From contig NW_024883026.1 in the NCBI RefSeq assembly GCF_019059575.1, positions 1 through 64,000 of the forward strand: a DNA stretch of 64,000 bases. Direction: 5' to 3'. This document shows, in pieces, positions 12,701 to 41,908 of the stretch. Position numbers and translations under genes: made by a program. The notes below the pieces were generated by a model. It was not told the DNA's origin. It saw only the letters and a list, made by a program, of their open reading frames with translations, and searched no databases. Every line of letters starts with the position of its first letter. The first letter of the stretch is position 1. The stretch is from Amphibalanus amphitrite. Taxonomy: Eukaryota > Arthropoda > Thecostraca > Balanomorpha > Balanidae.

Positions 12701-15700
12701 TGGTGAAGTAAGGGATGACTGTATACTGTGTCCAAAGGACGTTAGCCAGCGCATTATTGAAACGGTCAAACCAAGGTGAAGCCATTATCTCCCGACCAGA
12801 GATTCTCGGTCGAGCGCTTCCAATGCCATTTCTGTTTTAATATTTACATCGACTGCAAAGAAGAAGGCCATACACTTGAAGAACTTTGTCGCTTAGTTAG
12901 TATAGAAGCAACAACCAGTCGACAAACTTTGCTTTATGCCGCATGCGACCGATCAATCCTCATGTTGCTTGTGTGGCCACCATGTACAAGATGTTTTGTT
13001 TTGTAAAGAAACAATGACGTAGACTACAATACATAGATACGTCAGCATGTCGTTGAAATTATCATGGGAGGATGATAATGAAATTTCATCTTGGGCTTTT
13101 ACCTGACTATGAGTGTAATACTCAGTGAAATGGCCAGGTCTGCTAGCAGACCTTATGAGGTAATGTCTGCTTTAATAGGCCGGAAAGTGAGGTGATGATT
13201 TTGTGCACTGGCCCATTTCACGGTGTGCACAGGACACAATCGAATCATGGTGTCCTGTCGTAACACCTTAGCCTTTTCGCACAGTAACGTAAAAATCGCA
13301 TCAGCTGTACCAGTAACTTTGCAAAAAGAAGTCCAGCAGAATAACGAATACGACCGTGCCGTGCTGTGTGGGGAAGAAGTACCGCTTTGGCACATCGCCT
13401 TACCTATGGCGAATACGGCCGTGCCGGGCTGAGTGGGACTCAGTGCGGTGGCCAGAACCACGATGCCGACGTTGGTCACCCACAGGTCCCGCAGGGTCAC
13501 CTCCAGTTCCTCGCTGGCTGTGTCGGCACTCTGCGGAAACGAAAAGCTCATATCGATGAACAAATAGATGAACAGCAATAGCTTACATTCAATAGCTCTG
13601 GGGAGCTTTCAATATTCAGACATTACACACAAAACAAAACCTGCCGTTCCTTTACGGATTAACTCCGCGTGCCTCCGCGGCCTATTTGCTTACCCAGAGG
13701 TGCTGAACGAAAGCGTCACGCGCCAGCCGCTCCACGTCGAGCTGCGAGTCCATGTGCTCGGCGTCGGCCACCCACCAGCGCTGCAGGTGGCGCGCTGTCA
13801 TCACGTACACCGTGTGACCGATACAGTCCGGCTCCTCCGGCGCCGCCGCTCGCAGTGAAACCAGCGGCTGGAGAGAGGGGGGCAGGGTATCAGATGGTGT
13901 GCGACATGGTCGCTAGTGAGAACCGATAGTTTGCTCATGAAAATGGCAATGCGTTCATAAATGATTTTCATACGAGAATGAAGGATGGAGAAATATTCAA
14001 ATAGCATTTGTTATTCCTAGTTAAAAAAAGCACAATCTTGTGTCCAAGACTTGTGGTGTTCTCAATTTGTGGTGAATCAAGCATATTCAGCTGCACAGTT
14101 CCTCGTTATCAATGCAGTATGCAAGACCAATACAGGGTAACTATCTAACGCCGACGAAGCCCGCCCCAATCACCGTGGGTCCCCCTGCGCTCCCGTCCGT
14201 CTGTCCGTCTCCAGTCCTCACCTCCTCAGCTCCGGCGGTCTGCATGGCTCCCCAGATGAGCGAGGAGACGCGCCGGCCGATGCCGCCCAGCAGGCCGGCC
14301 GGCGGGGCCAGGCGACGGCAGCCCAGCGCGCCGCCCGGCCACGAGACAAGCACCAGCGTGGACGTGGTGGTGGCCAGCAGGCAGCTCGAGTCGCCCAGAC
14401 AGATCAGACGCTCACACTCCTGGCCCTGGACACGCGGGGGGGGGGGGGCGTGGGGTCAAAAGTTGGCATCTTCGCATGTATGAAGCGTCACAGGACGCCC
14501 GCAACAAAGCACTGTCCGATTTTAGAGATCCGTCATAGTCCAGAGATTGGACCAATCTAATCCAACATCGTTGCGCGTGATTCGTTCACACTAACAGCGA
14601 TTACTTGAACGCAAAATCCCACACTACCAAATCGTGTTCCTGAAGCATCCCCATTACCGTACCTGCAGGTCAGCGTTGCTTTCAGTGCTGGAGCTCTCAT
14701 AGATGACGCTGGGCCAGAAGCGCAGCGTGCCCTCGGGGGACACTGCCAGACAACTGGGCACGTGCACCTCGGAGCCGCCGAGCACCTGGCGGCGCGCACA
14801 GGGAGCGGTCAGACAGTTACGAAGCATTACTGACTGCCGAACTAACGAGATTACTTTCGAAACGTTAGAAATTAGTGACATTGACGACTACCAACTGATG
14901 TACCAGGTGTAAAACTAAAAGCCCTTTCTGCATTCCCATGAAATTAGTCTCTAATTGTTGCAAGTATATGCCTAATATCAAAGAACGATTCAACGACCAC
15001 TCCATCGTACCTACGTCAGAGTACGGAGTCCCTCCCGGGAGCCCGCCACACGCCCCTTTTGTAGCGACTTCGCACGGTGCAACAGGTCAATGTGTGACGA
15101 GCCGAGATCCCTCCCCGCTGTTGTAGAATCCGGCGGCGTCTTACCTGTACCAGCTCAGCGCGGTGCGCCAGGTCACTGGGCGGCAGGGTGAGCTCGCGAC
15201 ACAGCGCCAGGCGGCGAGAGGCCGCCTCCGAGCTGGACTGGGCATAGCGCCAGACGAACAGGCGGCGGCCGCACACCAGCCACGCCCAGCCGCGCTCCGA
15301 CACCTGCACCGATACCTCGCCAGATCCTGGGGAAAGGATACAAGAGCTATGACACCTGGACTTATACATAACACCATGCGAACAGGAGTCAAAGATAACA
15401 GGCTGAAATGCATACCACATCTAATATGACTCACAGGAACACATGCATCTCAATCAACTGTGATAAAGCTGTGACAGCCACATTCTGTAAAATAGAACAG
15501 GGAATTTAAAAGCAGGCCAATGCTGTTATTTCTCCTGTTGATTGAAAGCAACATAATAACCTTTCATTCTGGCTATTTTTCAATATTCAGTAAAATTTCA
15601 ACTTGTTTATACTCTTTTCAGTCATTGTAACACCCACATTTACTAGCATTAAAACTTACTCTCAGATGAAGACAGCACTTCAGTGACCAGCACTGGAAGG

Positions 15701-16736
15701 GGAGACCCCAATGACTCCAAAGAGTATTCTTGAGTCTCTTCAATGATCCTTGAAGTATGCAGACCAGCCCCAGGACTGTAACAGAGAAATGTTGAATGAA
15801 AAATGAGAGAATGAGAGAAATGAGAAATGAGAAATGTTGAATGAGAATGAGAGAAATGAGAAATGTAACAGGAAGTCATTGGGAGACCCCAATGACTCCA
15901 AAGAGTATTCTTGAGTCTCTTCAATGATCCTTGAAGTATGCAGACCAGCCCCTGGACTGTAACAGAGAAATGTTGAATGAAAAATGAGAGAATGAGAGAA
16001 ATGAGAAATGAGAAATGTTGAGTGAGAATGAGAGAAATGAGAAATGTAACAGGAAGCTTCAAAGAAAAAATATGTTAAAATGAAAAACAATACAAAATAA
16101 TTCACAAGAAAAATCTTCAACATCCAGGTTTAGATAGCTAAGGATAAAACACTGTAGAGCAAACATTGGTATTTTATGAGGTATCAATATATATGATGTT
16201 GCTGTAGTCTGATCCATGCCAAGCTTGCAGCCAAAGTGCCCTGCTGAAAGCAGGGGGTACTTTCTGTACATACAGCTTTTACACTCAGATACGCAAATTA
16301 TTGAATGGAGGAACTAACTGCCGAAGGAACTCCAACCTCAACCTTGACATGGAACGGAATATAATTGCTGTATTAAGGTATTCACTGACATCTCAAGGTG
16401 CCATTTGGCACCAACATCTTTAAGTCACGTCCTACCTAAGGTAGGTAGGCACCTTAACAATATCTCTGCAGCAGGCAACTAGGTTGTGGGTGCAAACATG
16501 TTGAAATGCACCATAAATGCAGAATACTGAAAACAATCTTTACATTACAAGTAACAACCGTTTATTAGTGCAGTGTCGGAAAAATAATTACTGAATTAAA
16601 CCTACCTTGCAGAAAATGATGAGCTGAGCAATCCACGTGATTTTATGGCAGATTTTGACTTAGTTGCAGACGTTCTCGGAGATCCTCTGGCAGAAAATGA
16701 TTCCCGAGAAATTGCGTTGACTTGTGGAGTATACAT
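747..16736 (-). CDS. Nup133: Nuclear pore complex protein Nup133 (19 coding exons, C-terminus beyond window)
   Basis: Scaffold subunit of the Y-shaped Nup107-160 complex of the nuclear pore. Exons in transcript order: 16736-16606, 15775-15660, 15326-15145, 14785-14663, 14425-14222, 13867-13694, 13530-13404, 6814-6650, 6302-6125, 5847-5697, 5241-5088, 4815-4703, 4344-4238, 3908-3689, 3456-3226, 2352-2223, 1837-1704, 1432-1227, 888-747. Every junction has GT-AG borders and the phases join without a stop, giving 996 codons; human Nup133 has about 1,156 residues, so roughly 160 lie left of the window. Recognisable Nup133 stretches are [25 protein letters not shown] (propeller region), [17 protein letters not shown]-type AQDVFFRHL, and SLAEKYLDF with LTQFADK (C-terminal helical region). 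The first ATG in the first coding exon (16734-16736) is taken as the start; in-frame sequence upstream reaches the acceptor at 16757 without a stop. Three exons have neighbouring partial copies, reported separately. Identity is near certain; individual boundaries could be off by a few bases. Confidence 0.95.
2313..3001 (-). repeat. Ten-copy tandem array of a Nup133 exon 5' end plus its acceptor
   Basis: The 16th coding exon begins at 2352 with codons for [13 protein letters not shown] after a CCGGCAG acceptor. The intron upstream of it contains nine further copies of this segment (near 2403, 2485, 2547, 2610, 2676, 2740, 2804, 2886 and 2950). They are separated by runs of TGACC/GGTCA and spaced 62-82 bp apart. 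Most copies keep an AG at the acceptor position (GGCAG or GCCAG), but only the copy at 2313-2352 continues into the rest of the exon (VQLESLRG). Plus-strand frames across the array are by-products of the repeat. Confidence 0.93.
6495..6706 (-). repeat. Tandem partial copies of a Nup133 exon 3' end including its donor
   Basis: The end of the eighth coding exon (codons for [18 protein letters not shown], donor at 6650/6649) is repeated 86 bp further into the intron at 6558-6613 with the same donor sequence (AACC followed by GTGAGT). The copy carries a G/C-run expansion in place of the rest of the exon. A shorter, more diverged third copy lies at 6495-6528. Only the 6650 donor joins the next exon in the correct phase with the full exon upstream. 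Confidence 0.88.
7015..7775. other. Nup133 intron stretch, no gene recognised
   Basis: This part of the large intron has no coding sequence I can support. The segment 7370-7600 is GC-rich and repeats short words such as GTGCGGTG and TGCGTGCGG, so it may be a transposon fragment, but I found no clear termini. Confidence 0.4.
7776..7860 (-). repeat. tRNA-like sequence, probably a SINE head or tRNA pseudogene
   Basis: On the minus strand, starting at 7860, the sequence has a good polymerase III A box (TAGCTCAGTCGG) and a weaker B box (GGCTCGAAGC) about 60 nt later. That spacing is longer than in an ordinary tRNA, and no matching anticodon stem is evident, so I do not call a functional tRNA. A tRNA-derived SINE head fits better. 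Confidence 0.5.
8628..8778. mobile_element. hAT-type MITE with 8-bp target-site duplication
   Basis: A 151-bp element begins CAGAGGCGGATCCAG and ends CTGGATCCGCCACTG, an almost perfect terminal inverted repeat of the CAG..CTG type used by hAT elements. It is flanked on both sides by the 8-bp direct repeat TCAAAACC (8620-8627 and 8779-8786). The interior contains two G-runs and no coding capacity. Confidence 0.88.
9574..9804 (+). CDS. BRK1: BRICK1 / HSPC300, WAVE complex subunit
   Basis: A 76-codon frame encodes the small coiled-coil subunit of the SCAR/WAVE regulatory complex, which links Rac signalling to Arp2/3-driven actin assembly. It contains the family's core almost unchanged: [29 protein letters not shown] and the C-terminal [10 protein letters not shown]. 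The heptad pattern across residues 30-70 fits the coiled coil, and human BRK1 has 75 residues. The start is ATG 9574, eleven bases after an acceptor-like CCCACAG, so an upstream non-coding leader exon is likely; I cannot place it. The gene lies in a Nup133 intron on the opposite strand. A LINE has inserted about 200 bp after its stop codon, probably within or next to its 3' untranslated region. Confidence 0.96.
   Translation: MATNHREAIQMQIQQDWANREYIEVITNSIKKTAEFLNSFDLSCKSRLAILNEKLTKLERKIDYLEARVTKGETLN
10001..12664 (+). mobile_element. 5'-truncated non-LTR retrotransposon (CR1/L2/Jockey-like)
   Basis: The element carries a partial endonuclease and a complete-looking reverse transcriptase (next entry) and ends in a (GAAGAT)n tail at 12635-12662, as CR1/L2-like LINEs often do. 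Its left end is a perfect inverted repeat: 17-nt arms at 10003-10019 and 10026-10042 around a 6-nt loop. This suggests an inverted 5' end at the insertion junction. The 7-mer TGAATAT occurs at 9994-10000 and again at 12658-12664 and is a candidate target-site duplication. The insertion lies in a Nup133 intron, sense to BRK1. Confidence 0.9.
10028..12562 (+). CDS. LINE ORF2-like protein: partial endonuclease plus reverse transcriptase
   Basis: An open frame of 844 codons without stops or frameshifts. Residues ~10-130 are the C-terminal half of an apurinic-type endonuclease ([11 protein letters not shown] at 48-51, LDLVFTN, GRSDH). Residues ~340-620 form the reverse transcriptase: [51 protein letters not shown] and the catalytic FADDTKLF near 570. 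The C-terminal part resembles the connector of CR1/Jockey-group proteins; I see no RNase H. The N-terminal half of the endonuclease is missing and the frame has no ATG at its left limit, so this copy is dead on arrival although recently inserted. FADDTKL favours the CR1/L2/Jockey group. Confidence 0.92.
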   Translation: MRLENNDVLLAGCIYRSPSGDPHRSVDDLSCLLQNAISLKHTHLLIVGDFNIPQIDWENNFCSASEAHFANKFLSAVQDAFLFQHVTKPTRFREGCRPSILDLVFTNDENMITKIKYCPGLGRSDHVLLKCDIACYNKKCSSAGLKWNFHRADFTALRVKLHAVDWSCLSTMSVDAGYKWFRSKLESLMSECIPKARSVKSKKNVYMNSRSLNLKKKKKVLWSVYMRTQDPIDYSRYKICRNKLRTLTRQLRKDFEAKISANMKVNPKAFWKYVNSRRKVKSSIGDLRNDQGQLVSEEKEKASLLNDVFSGAFTIEKTDVVPQLANRYTGPPLIDIPVNLFTVMEKLKALNPNSAPGADDIHPRVLRELSGPLSLPLTLLFRKSLETGSIPADWKHGKVIPIFKKGEKEDPRNYRPVSLTSVPCKILESLIRDCLMDHLLSNDLLSKDQHGFRPKRSCDTQLLDSIDSWSRLLEDKTEVEVIYLDFRKAFDSVPHKRLIGKLRCYGIGDRVLSWIESFLEGRMQQVSLYGNLSDLVPVRSGVPQGSVLGPLLFLLYVNDLPDAVTSNVRMFADDTKLFSGISSEHDVRTLQADLNALVEWSRTWQLPFNENKCKVLHVGAAKDRHSFQMGSDRLTNTSVERDLGVQVDSILKFRQQASTAVFKASQVLAVIRRSFAFLDEFTLPLLFKSLVRPHLEFSSLVWGPFNRADQKAVERVQRRATRLVVSIRHLPYPERLKRLKLPSLYYRRRRMDMIHAYKMLHGHVDTDPSELLATNPERRTRGHTLKLRKPRATCRARLNSFSVRCINDWNGLPAEIVHSPSVNVFKNRLDAHWESIWYSTPVTD
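12665..13403. other. Nup133 intron stretch, nothing recognised
   Basis: Between the LINE and the next Nup133 exon I see no coding sequence, inverted repeat or RNA gene that I can support. Confidence 0.4.
15701..16056 (-). repeat. Tandem duplication of Nup133 second coding exon 5' part and upstream intron
   Basis: A ~181-bp unit is present twice, at 15701-15881 and 15882-16056. It contains most of the second coding exon ([19 protein letters not shown]), its TTACAG acceptor and a run of GAGAAATG-type repeats. The left copy continues into the donor at 15660/15659 and is the functional exon. The right copy keeps the acceptor but runs back into intron sequence without an equivalent donor. The two copies differ at only a few positions in the exon part. 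Confidence 0.92.
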
Positions 16737-17130
16737 CTTGCGAGCTTTCAATGGTGCTGTCAAGGAAATTCAAGGTGCAAATCAAGTTTCGAATTAACTG
16801 ATCTGCTCTCAGTTATAGAAAATATATAACAATTCACCACACAATCCTAGCGTGTGAACGCAGGGTATATTGGTGAACGCGCCCGCGGAATTCGATAAAT
16901 TCACTGTTTGAAGCAGCTGCGCATTATATGTAACAAATCAAAAGTTTTAATTGCACTTTCCGCTTTTCTACAATCAGGCAGCAAAATGAGATAAGCATTG
17001 CTCTAATAAATGCTATTTATTTTGTAATATTCAAAATGAACAAATCGGCAACTTACCTTGATTAGAATCATAATATCACGAAAAGCAATATTTTGCCGCA
17101 AATGCGTGCAGTCAACCAGAGCTGCAACTT
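16737..17130 (-). other. Nup133: Probable Nup133 5' untranslated region with a leader intron
   Basis: An acceptor (CAG ending at 16757) lies 20 nt upstream of the chosen start codon, so an upstream leader exon is expected. A good donor (AAG followed by GTAAGT) lies at 17057/17056 in the same orientation. Joining the two gives a short upstream ATG frame that stops within about eight codons, so the leader exon is probably non-coding. The transcription start is not visible to me. Confidence 0.4.
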
Positions 17131-18075
17131 TACGAAACCTTGCACCTTTACCAGAATCTTACCTTTACCATGCCTTTACCTTATCACTCTTACGCATCGG
17201 TAAGCTAACGGAGTGTGCTCGAAAAATGCACAGTGAGAAAAGAATATGTCGTTGTAAATTGTCGCTTTGAATTGAATATTTGCTCATTTTTATGCAGCTG
17301 GAAGATCACCCATGGGAAGGCCCCCACCTACGAAGCAGACCCTTCTCGGATGGATAATATATAGGGGAGAGCCCATTGCTGAGCTACTCACGCCATACGC
17401 GGAATTCTGAAAGGGCGAAGCCGAAGTTATAGCGCGAGGGAGGATCAGTTAAAAAAATAGTGATAGAAGAGGTAGCGTTAATGACGTAGACGAGTCGGGC
17501 ATCAGCAAGGTTGTGTTTCGAGATGTGAACGCGTTTGGATTCCAATGTATGTGGGTTTATTGACACATCTGAAGCACAATACGATAACAAAATCACACCC
17601 TGAACAGACATGAACAGCATGGATGCAGTACAAACCTCAGCCAATCTGAACAATAACAATGCCCAAGTTGACTGACATAACTTATTACTTACGGAATTAA
17701 ACAGTTAACAGTTATACCATCTGAGTTGCAAGCACAATAACTCAAACAGCATCATAAACGGGAAGCATCCTCGACAATGCCTCAATCCGATCGTTATTGC
17801 ACAGAAGGCAACAACTGAAACCCGCTGAACATCCAATGCCGTGCGGTGTGCAGCCGGCAAACACTTCCCGATTTATCCAACTACAACGACATAATGACAT
17901 TGTTAATGCAAAAGGGAGCTCGCTGAAAGCATCCATCTGGTCGCCAGCCAAGCCAACCATATTTGTGCCGTCAGCCGATAACTCAACGGTTGCAGCGCAC
18001 ATGCAACAAAATATTAATGTGCGTTACCCCAGTAACAGCCTCCCACCCCCGCGGATACAAACCCCTTCGACCGTC

Positions 18076-19519
18076 CTAGTCATGTGCCTTGTCATCCGTG
18101 TGGGTCCACTTGGGCTCCCGCTTCTCGATGAATCCCCTGATACCCTCCTGTCCGTCTTTGAGTGCGATGTTGTCCACCATCAGCCGACTACCGAGCCGGT
18201 AGGCCTCGTCGATCGGCAGCTCCAGCTGCTGGTAGAAGAACTTCTTCCCCAGCGCGATGACGCTCCTGCTCTTTCGGACGATGGCGGCGGCGATGTGGGC
18301 CGTCTCGTGCTGTAGCTGGTCGGGCTCCACCAGCCGGCTGACCAGGCCGACACGCAGCGCCTCCTCACCGCTCAGCGGCAGCCCGGTCAGCAGCAGGTGG
18401 GCCGCCAGCCGGCGCGGCAGCACGCGCGACACGGCGATGCCCGGCGTCGAGCAGAAGATGCCCACGTTGCCGCCCGGCGTGGAGAAGCTGGAGCGCGGCG
18501 TGGCGATGACGATGTCGCACGAGGCCACCAGCTGGAACCCGGCGGCCGCCGCCGTGCCGTCAACCTGGCAGCCCAGGCGGCAGAGGGGACGTCAGCGGCC
18601 GTGAGCAGGGAACACGGAGACACGATGATCGCACTGATTCTCTGGCAAGTCATTGTCACCATCATTTCATTGCTAAATACATTCGAGACATCCCATTGAA
18701 GAGCCATCCGGGGCTCACCTGCGCAATGACAGGAACTTCCAGCTTTTGGAGACCCAGCATCAGCTCCGTGCAGGAATCGAACACGCACTGGTGGTGGTCG
18801 CGACCCTTTGCACTGGTCAACTCCTTCAGGTTGTGACCGGCAGAGAAGGCAGGGCCCTGACCGCTCAGCACTACCACCCGGGTGCTGGAGGACAGCTGAT
18901 TCACATGCTCCTGGAGATCATGAGCATTGTAGAGGTTCATTCACTCAGAACAAATCATGGGAGGAATGGAATCTCTGGGCATTTTATGTGAGTAATTCAA
19001 TTTTTTCCTCATTCAGGATAGTTGATAGAAATTGAGATGTCGCTAGTCCTTCAAGGATAGTTGCTGAAAGGCAAAAAGTATAAAATTCATAGCTGAAGCT
19101 TTGCAATGGAAACGATCTTCAAATAATCCAGCCTTGCTCTAATGCTGTGAAATGGTGGAAAGATTATCATACCAGCTTACCTGATACCTCTGACATTTAA
19201 TGCATATAGACACAGGAACTCATGAATTTGTTGCAAGTTATGGAAGTTCAGAGTGTATTTGTACTGATTAATTGCAATTATAATTCATAGGTACAGGGAC
19301 AATATTATGCCACACCTTTAGCTCACTCAGCATCTCCAGAGACAAAGCATTCCTGGTCTTGGGTGAAGTCATTGTGATATGTCTGACACCATCAGCATCA
19401 TGCACTGAGGTTAGACTGCTGGCCAGCCGGCTAGAAGCCCAACTGAAGTTCCCAGGACCGACTCTGGTCCTCAGGAGCATGGAACTCCATCTGCTGAACT
19501 GCTGAGGGAGAGCTGCCAT
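18076..19519 (-). CDS. ECHDC3: Enoyl-CoA hydratase domain-containing protein 3-like, mitochondrial
   Basis: Three exons, 19519-19316, 18910-18719 and 18564-18076, all join in phase 0 and encode 294 residues; human ECHDC3 has about 300. The crotonase fold is visible: RNALSLEML, GPAFSAGHNLKEL (first oxyanion-hole segment), ASCDIVIATPRSSFSTPGGNVGIFCS-type second segment, and the C-terminal VDNIALKDGQEGIRGF. The segment FCSTPG and the end of the protein fit ECHDC3 better than ECHS1 or other crotonases. The N-terminus is rich in Arg and Ser without acids for ~35 residues, as expected for a mitochondrial presequence. The start ATG (19517-19519) lies five bases after an acceptor (CCAG ending at 19525), so a leader exon is expected upstream. 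A possible polyadenylation signal on this strand is at 17556-17561. ECHDC3 has no well-established reaction. Confidence 0.93.
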
Positions 19520-19529
19520 GATATCTGGA

Positions 19530-21507
19530 ATGCAAATGGTGCTGTCATTCATGCTCATCTTGTTCATTCATGTCATTCAGGATGGAAATTCAAACACGGT
19601 CTTAAATTCAATGAAATAGCATTAAAATCGTAGCCTAGATTCAAGGTGCTAGCAGATACAGGTGGGTATACCTAGTTCAAGTTACCTCTACATCAGTGCA
19701 CAATATTGATATCAACAAAACTGAAGAGAAAGTTTGAACAGTTAAATTTAAAAATATTTCTGCAATTTGCACAAAAAGGGCAGAGGGAAACATGCAATGA
19801 GATATTATGCGGAACAATTTTGACAACACAAGTCACAGCATCGACATTTCAATGTGCTGGTTAACATTAGGCATGGAATCAAAGGTACAGTTTGATAGTT
19901 TCGAATGATTAAATTCCAATTCAACAATACAAAAAGGTAACCGTACGTCAAAAACTCCCGCTGTTTTTCAGACCTTGCTGAATGCGCTTTTACGCAGCAG
20001 TCCCGACAGGAAGCAATAAGCAAGTGCTTGATTCTTGTTCAAAAGCACTACTCGAAAATTTTTCTCTGCTTGCGAATCTAAAACGCAATGTAAAGGAACG
20101 CTGAAAACGCTGGAGGGTCTTTCGTAGCAAGTGACATTGAACAAAATGTCTTACTTGTTTATGTCTCTGGCGCGCAATCCTTGCCTCAAGACTTCCTTTC
20201 AAGTTTACCAAATTTACACTAGCAATTTATTACTTCAAGCGTCTGCTTTTTGAGCGGCGTATTCCACACGGAAACAAACGTGGTTTGACTTTCGATTGCA
20301 TTCATCATTTGAAAGTATGAGCTCAGCCCACCATACAAACGTCACCACTTCCCAATTAATTCCTGCCAGGCTGTAGGTCAACGTTCTTCAGAGCGTTCAC
20401 GGACAAGCTATCTCGGGAAAACTGGGGTCAGAGCTGCCGCTGGACGGTCTCGGTGCCGTTCCGCTGGAGAGTCCGTCTGGAATGCATTGGAGGAGACAAA
20501 AAGGCCGCGTCTCCCTCGCAGTGCGTCCAAAACGCATCACAAATCTAGTGGGACCTGCCTGTTGTTATAAGCTATAACTGTGCACGTGAGTTTTGTCTAC
20601 AAGTTTATGATCTTCCTCCGGTTTAACTTCCCTGAACTAACAACGCCTTCTTAGCCAAAAAGCACACGAAGATCAGCTAGACAGGTAGTTCTCACAATTC
20701 GTAGTCGTCATCTCTGGCAGAACCGTCATCCATTCGCCCAATAACAGTCACGGTATCGCTGACACCTCACTTTAGCACATGTATTTTAGGGCTATTAGCG
20801 ATCTGTACACAGAAATAACAGAAACCCAACACAGTAGAATCGCGTCATTGCTCTGTGGCGCAGACAGGTCTGGGCGCCACCGCTGCACGCGCAGCAACAA
20901 CGTATCACACGGTCGACCGCGCCGGGGCGTCGCCGACACATCCTAGTCCATCGCCCGCGCTCGCTCTCGCTCTCATACAATAGCTGTCTGTCACGCGCTC
21001 GACTCTCGCTCGCTCGTTCTGTCTCTCTCGCTCTCCTTGCACACTCGCGCGACAAGTCTCCTCAGGTGGCGCGTGGGGCGCGGCGCGCGCTGTCACCCAT
21101 TCGCGGAGCAGCGTCGCGCCGGCGCGAGCGCGCGCGCTACGCCATTCGAGGAGACCAAGCACAGTCGAACTGTAAAATAACGCGGTGACGCGGGGCGCCC
21201 GCGTCAGCACCGAAAACAGATCTGAATGCGGCAGCGAGACGGCGGCCGCCGACGCCGGCTGCCATGGTCGCACCTGGTACTGATAAATAATCTACTAGTG
21301 TAAAAATCATCAAGACGGGCGGGCGTGTCTGCAGCTAGTCCGGCCGGCCGGCCGGCCGAGTGCCGCCCGCCGGCGCGGCGGTAAGGGTGACTCTGCGCGT
21401 GCGTGCGGGCCGGCTCAGCGGGCGGGGCGGCGGCGCGGCGGCGGCGGCGGCGGCGGCTCGGCACGCGCCCCGCTGCACCAGCACTCGTCGGCCGGCTCCT
21501 GCACGGG
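19530..21507. other. ECHDC3 upstream region and MARK 3' flank
   Basis: No further coding exon is recognised here. From about 20900 to 21500 the sequence becomes very GC-rich, with GGCC, GCGC and CGG runs. This is adjacent to the MARK stop codon, so it is probably MARK 3' untranslated region. The boundary with the ECHDC3 leader and promoter is not visible. Confidence 0.45.
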
Positions 21508-40046
<18,539 letters not shown>

Positions 40047-40575
40047 CACCCGCGGCGCCGGCCGCCGGGCACAGGTGGGCGCCGCGAGCCGTCACCTGGC
40101 CACTGCACTGCACCGGCGGCTAACACCGTCCACACCGCCACCACACACCGGTCCCGTCACACACAGCACTGCGGCCGTGGCTGGCTACTGCCAGTACGCA
40201 GAGATCAGGCACACCACTTTGAACAGTGCAGATGGAGCAGCGCCCAGCAACAGTGTGTAGTGTAGGAAGAAGCCAGCACAGATGCCCATCAAACCTGAAA
40301 TAAGATGTAATTTCAGTAAATGATGACTTTTATTTTGATAACAGTATATATCCACATTAACATAGATCTCTGCAAACATTCTTAAAATGTAACAAAATTT
40401 AACCTTTTCACCTATTTTCATCTAGCAATTAAATGTGGAAAAGTGGCAAGTGTGTGATAGGCACCAAAACAGCAAGTGGCATGTCTGACATATAAATCAA
40501 ATATAGTCAAATAAATTGATTTGCCTTGTAAGAAAATGATATCAGTGCATCACAAACTTATACAGGTCACAAATG

Positions 40576-41908
40576 CAGTGTCCTGATTTTCGTCAATTTG
40601 GGTGGAAACCCACACCCGAACAGATTCTCTTTGTGACGTCCCGGAAAGCCAAACGACGTCCCTGACAGATAAAAGTAGACAGGTATATCGAACACCAAAA
40701 GCAAACTAACAAAAAGAAATATCACCTCTGTGGCCTAAAAACACGGCTGTGCAAAATGACAATAAATATATCCCAAGGTCTCACAAACCCACTCTTATAC
40801 TCAACTCCCCTTTCCAACACCGCTGGCGAACTGCCGCAACAGTAAACAACGCGGTTTTATTTTCGTTTTCTGTGCGTCAGATATGGATAGGTTTTTTCCT
40901 TTATCGTGAAGGTAATAGCTGCCATATGAAGGAGAAAAGACGTCGGAATAGAGGGATCTGAGGACGTCGTTTTCCACTTTTCAGTTTTAGTAACTGTGCG
41001 GTGTATAGATAAAAATTAGTCATGCGAATATATTACTTCGACATTTATCTCTAAGCACACAACATACCTTTTGTATCAAATCACTGTAACATATTTAATT
41101 ATTTTTCCCCTCAGAAGGTCACAGTAACGGGGTAGCGCTGCCCCTTGAACCTACCCTTCAAAAGCAGTTAATTTTGCATATGTTGATAGTGGTTGGAAAA
41201 AAAGTTTGTGTTTATTTATTTGAATTAAGATAAAGTTACCGAATTTCAACAGTTTTAATTAAAGTATGTCGTCTTTGGCTTAAAAATAACGCAATGTTGG
41301 GGACGTCGATTGACCTTGTCATTCCCATTAAATCGACGTCGGTACAAAACTGAAAAGTGCACGATGATTTCACATTTTTTCCAGCCAAGAAAAATTCAGC
41401 GTCTACCTTGGAGTTTTCTTCATTGAATTTCATAACAGGAAGCTATGGAAATTAATTTTCCTAACTGTTTTCCATCTCTTTGTTTGGACGTCTGTTTTTT
41501 ACGTCACTCCTCTTGCTCGATATAATATCCCTCTTATGACGTCAATATTTAGTGATAGCCGCTGGCTCTTGGGCTGATTTCGTTGAAGCATATTTGTCAC
41601 TGACTGTTGTGTACGATCATGGACAAGAACTAAACATCTTCAAAGTGTTGTTTTGGTGTTTGTGATGAATGATTGAAATTTGTATTGTACTAGGGGTAAA
41701 CTGGCATTACTTTGTGTCTAGTTATATATGATCCTTTGAGATGCCTTGAGGTGCTATTAGTCAAAATTGCTAGTGAAAATCGCTAATTTTAAGAGATTTA
41801 AGGGATCTTCAGTGGCTGAGGCTCCGCACCGATATCGACGTCCTTATGAAATACTGACGTCCTTGCGGCTTCAATCACACTCTCCGAAAAATCAATTTCA
41901 GGACACTG
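40576..41908. mobile_element. hAT-type non-autonomous element, 1.3 kb, perfect 8-bp duplication
   Basis: Begins CAGTGTCCTGATTTTCG and ends CAATTTCAGGACACTG, with an 11-bp perfect terminal repeat (CAGTGTCCTGA). It is flanked by the identical 8-mer CACAAATG at 40568-40575 and 41909-41916. The 8-bp duplication and CAGTG end fit the hAT superfamily. There is no transposase frame. The palindrome GACGTC occurs repeatedly along its length. Confidence 0.9.

Noticed and set aside
20795-21273. Minus-strand frames upstream in the GC-rich block after the MARK stop
   Set aside because: No family features; more likely MARK 3' untranslated sequence.
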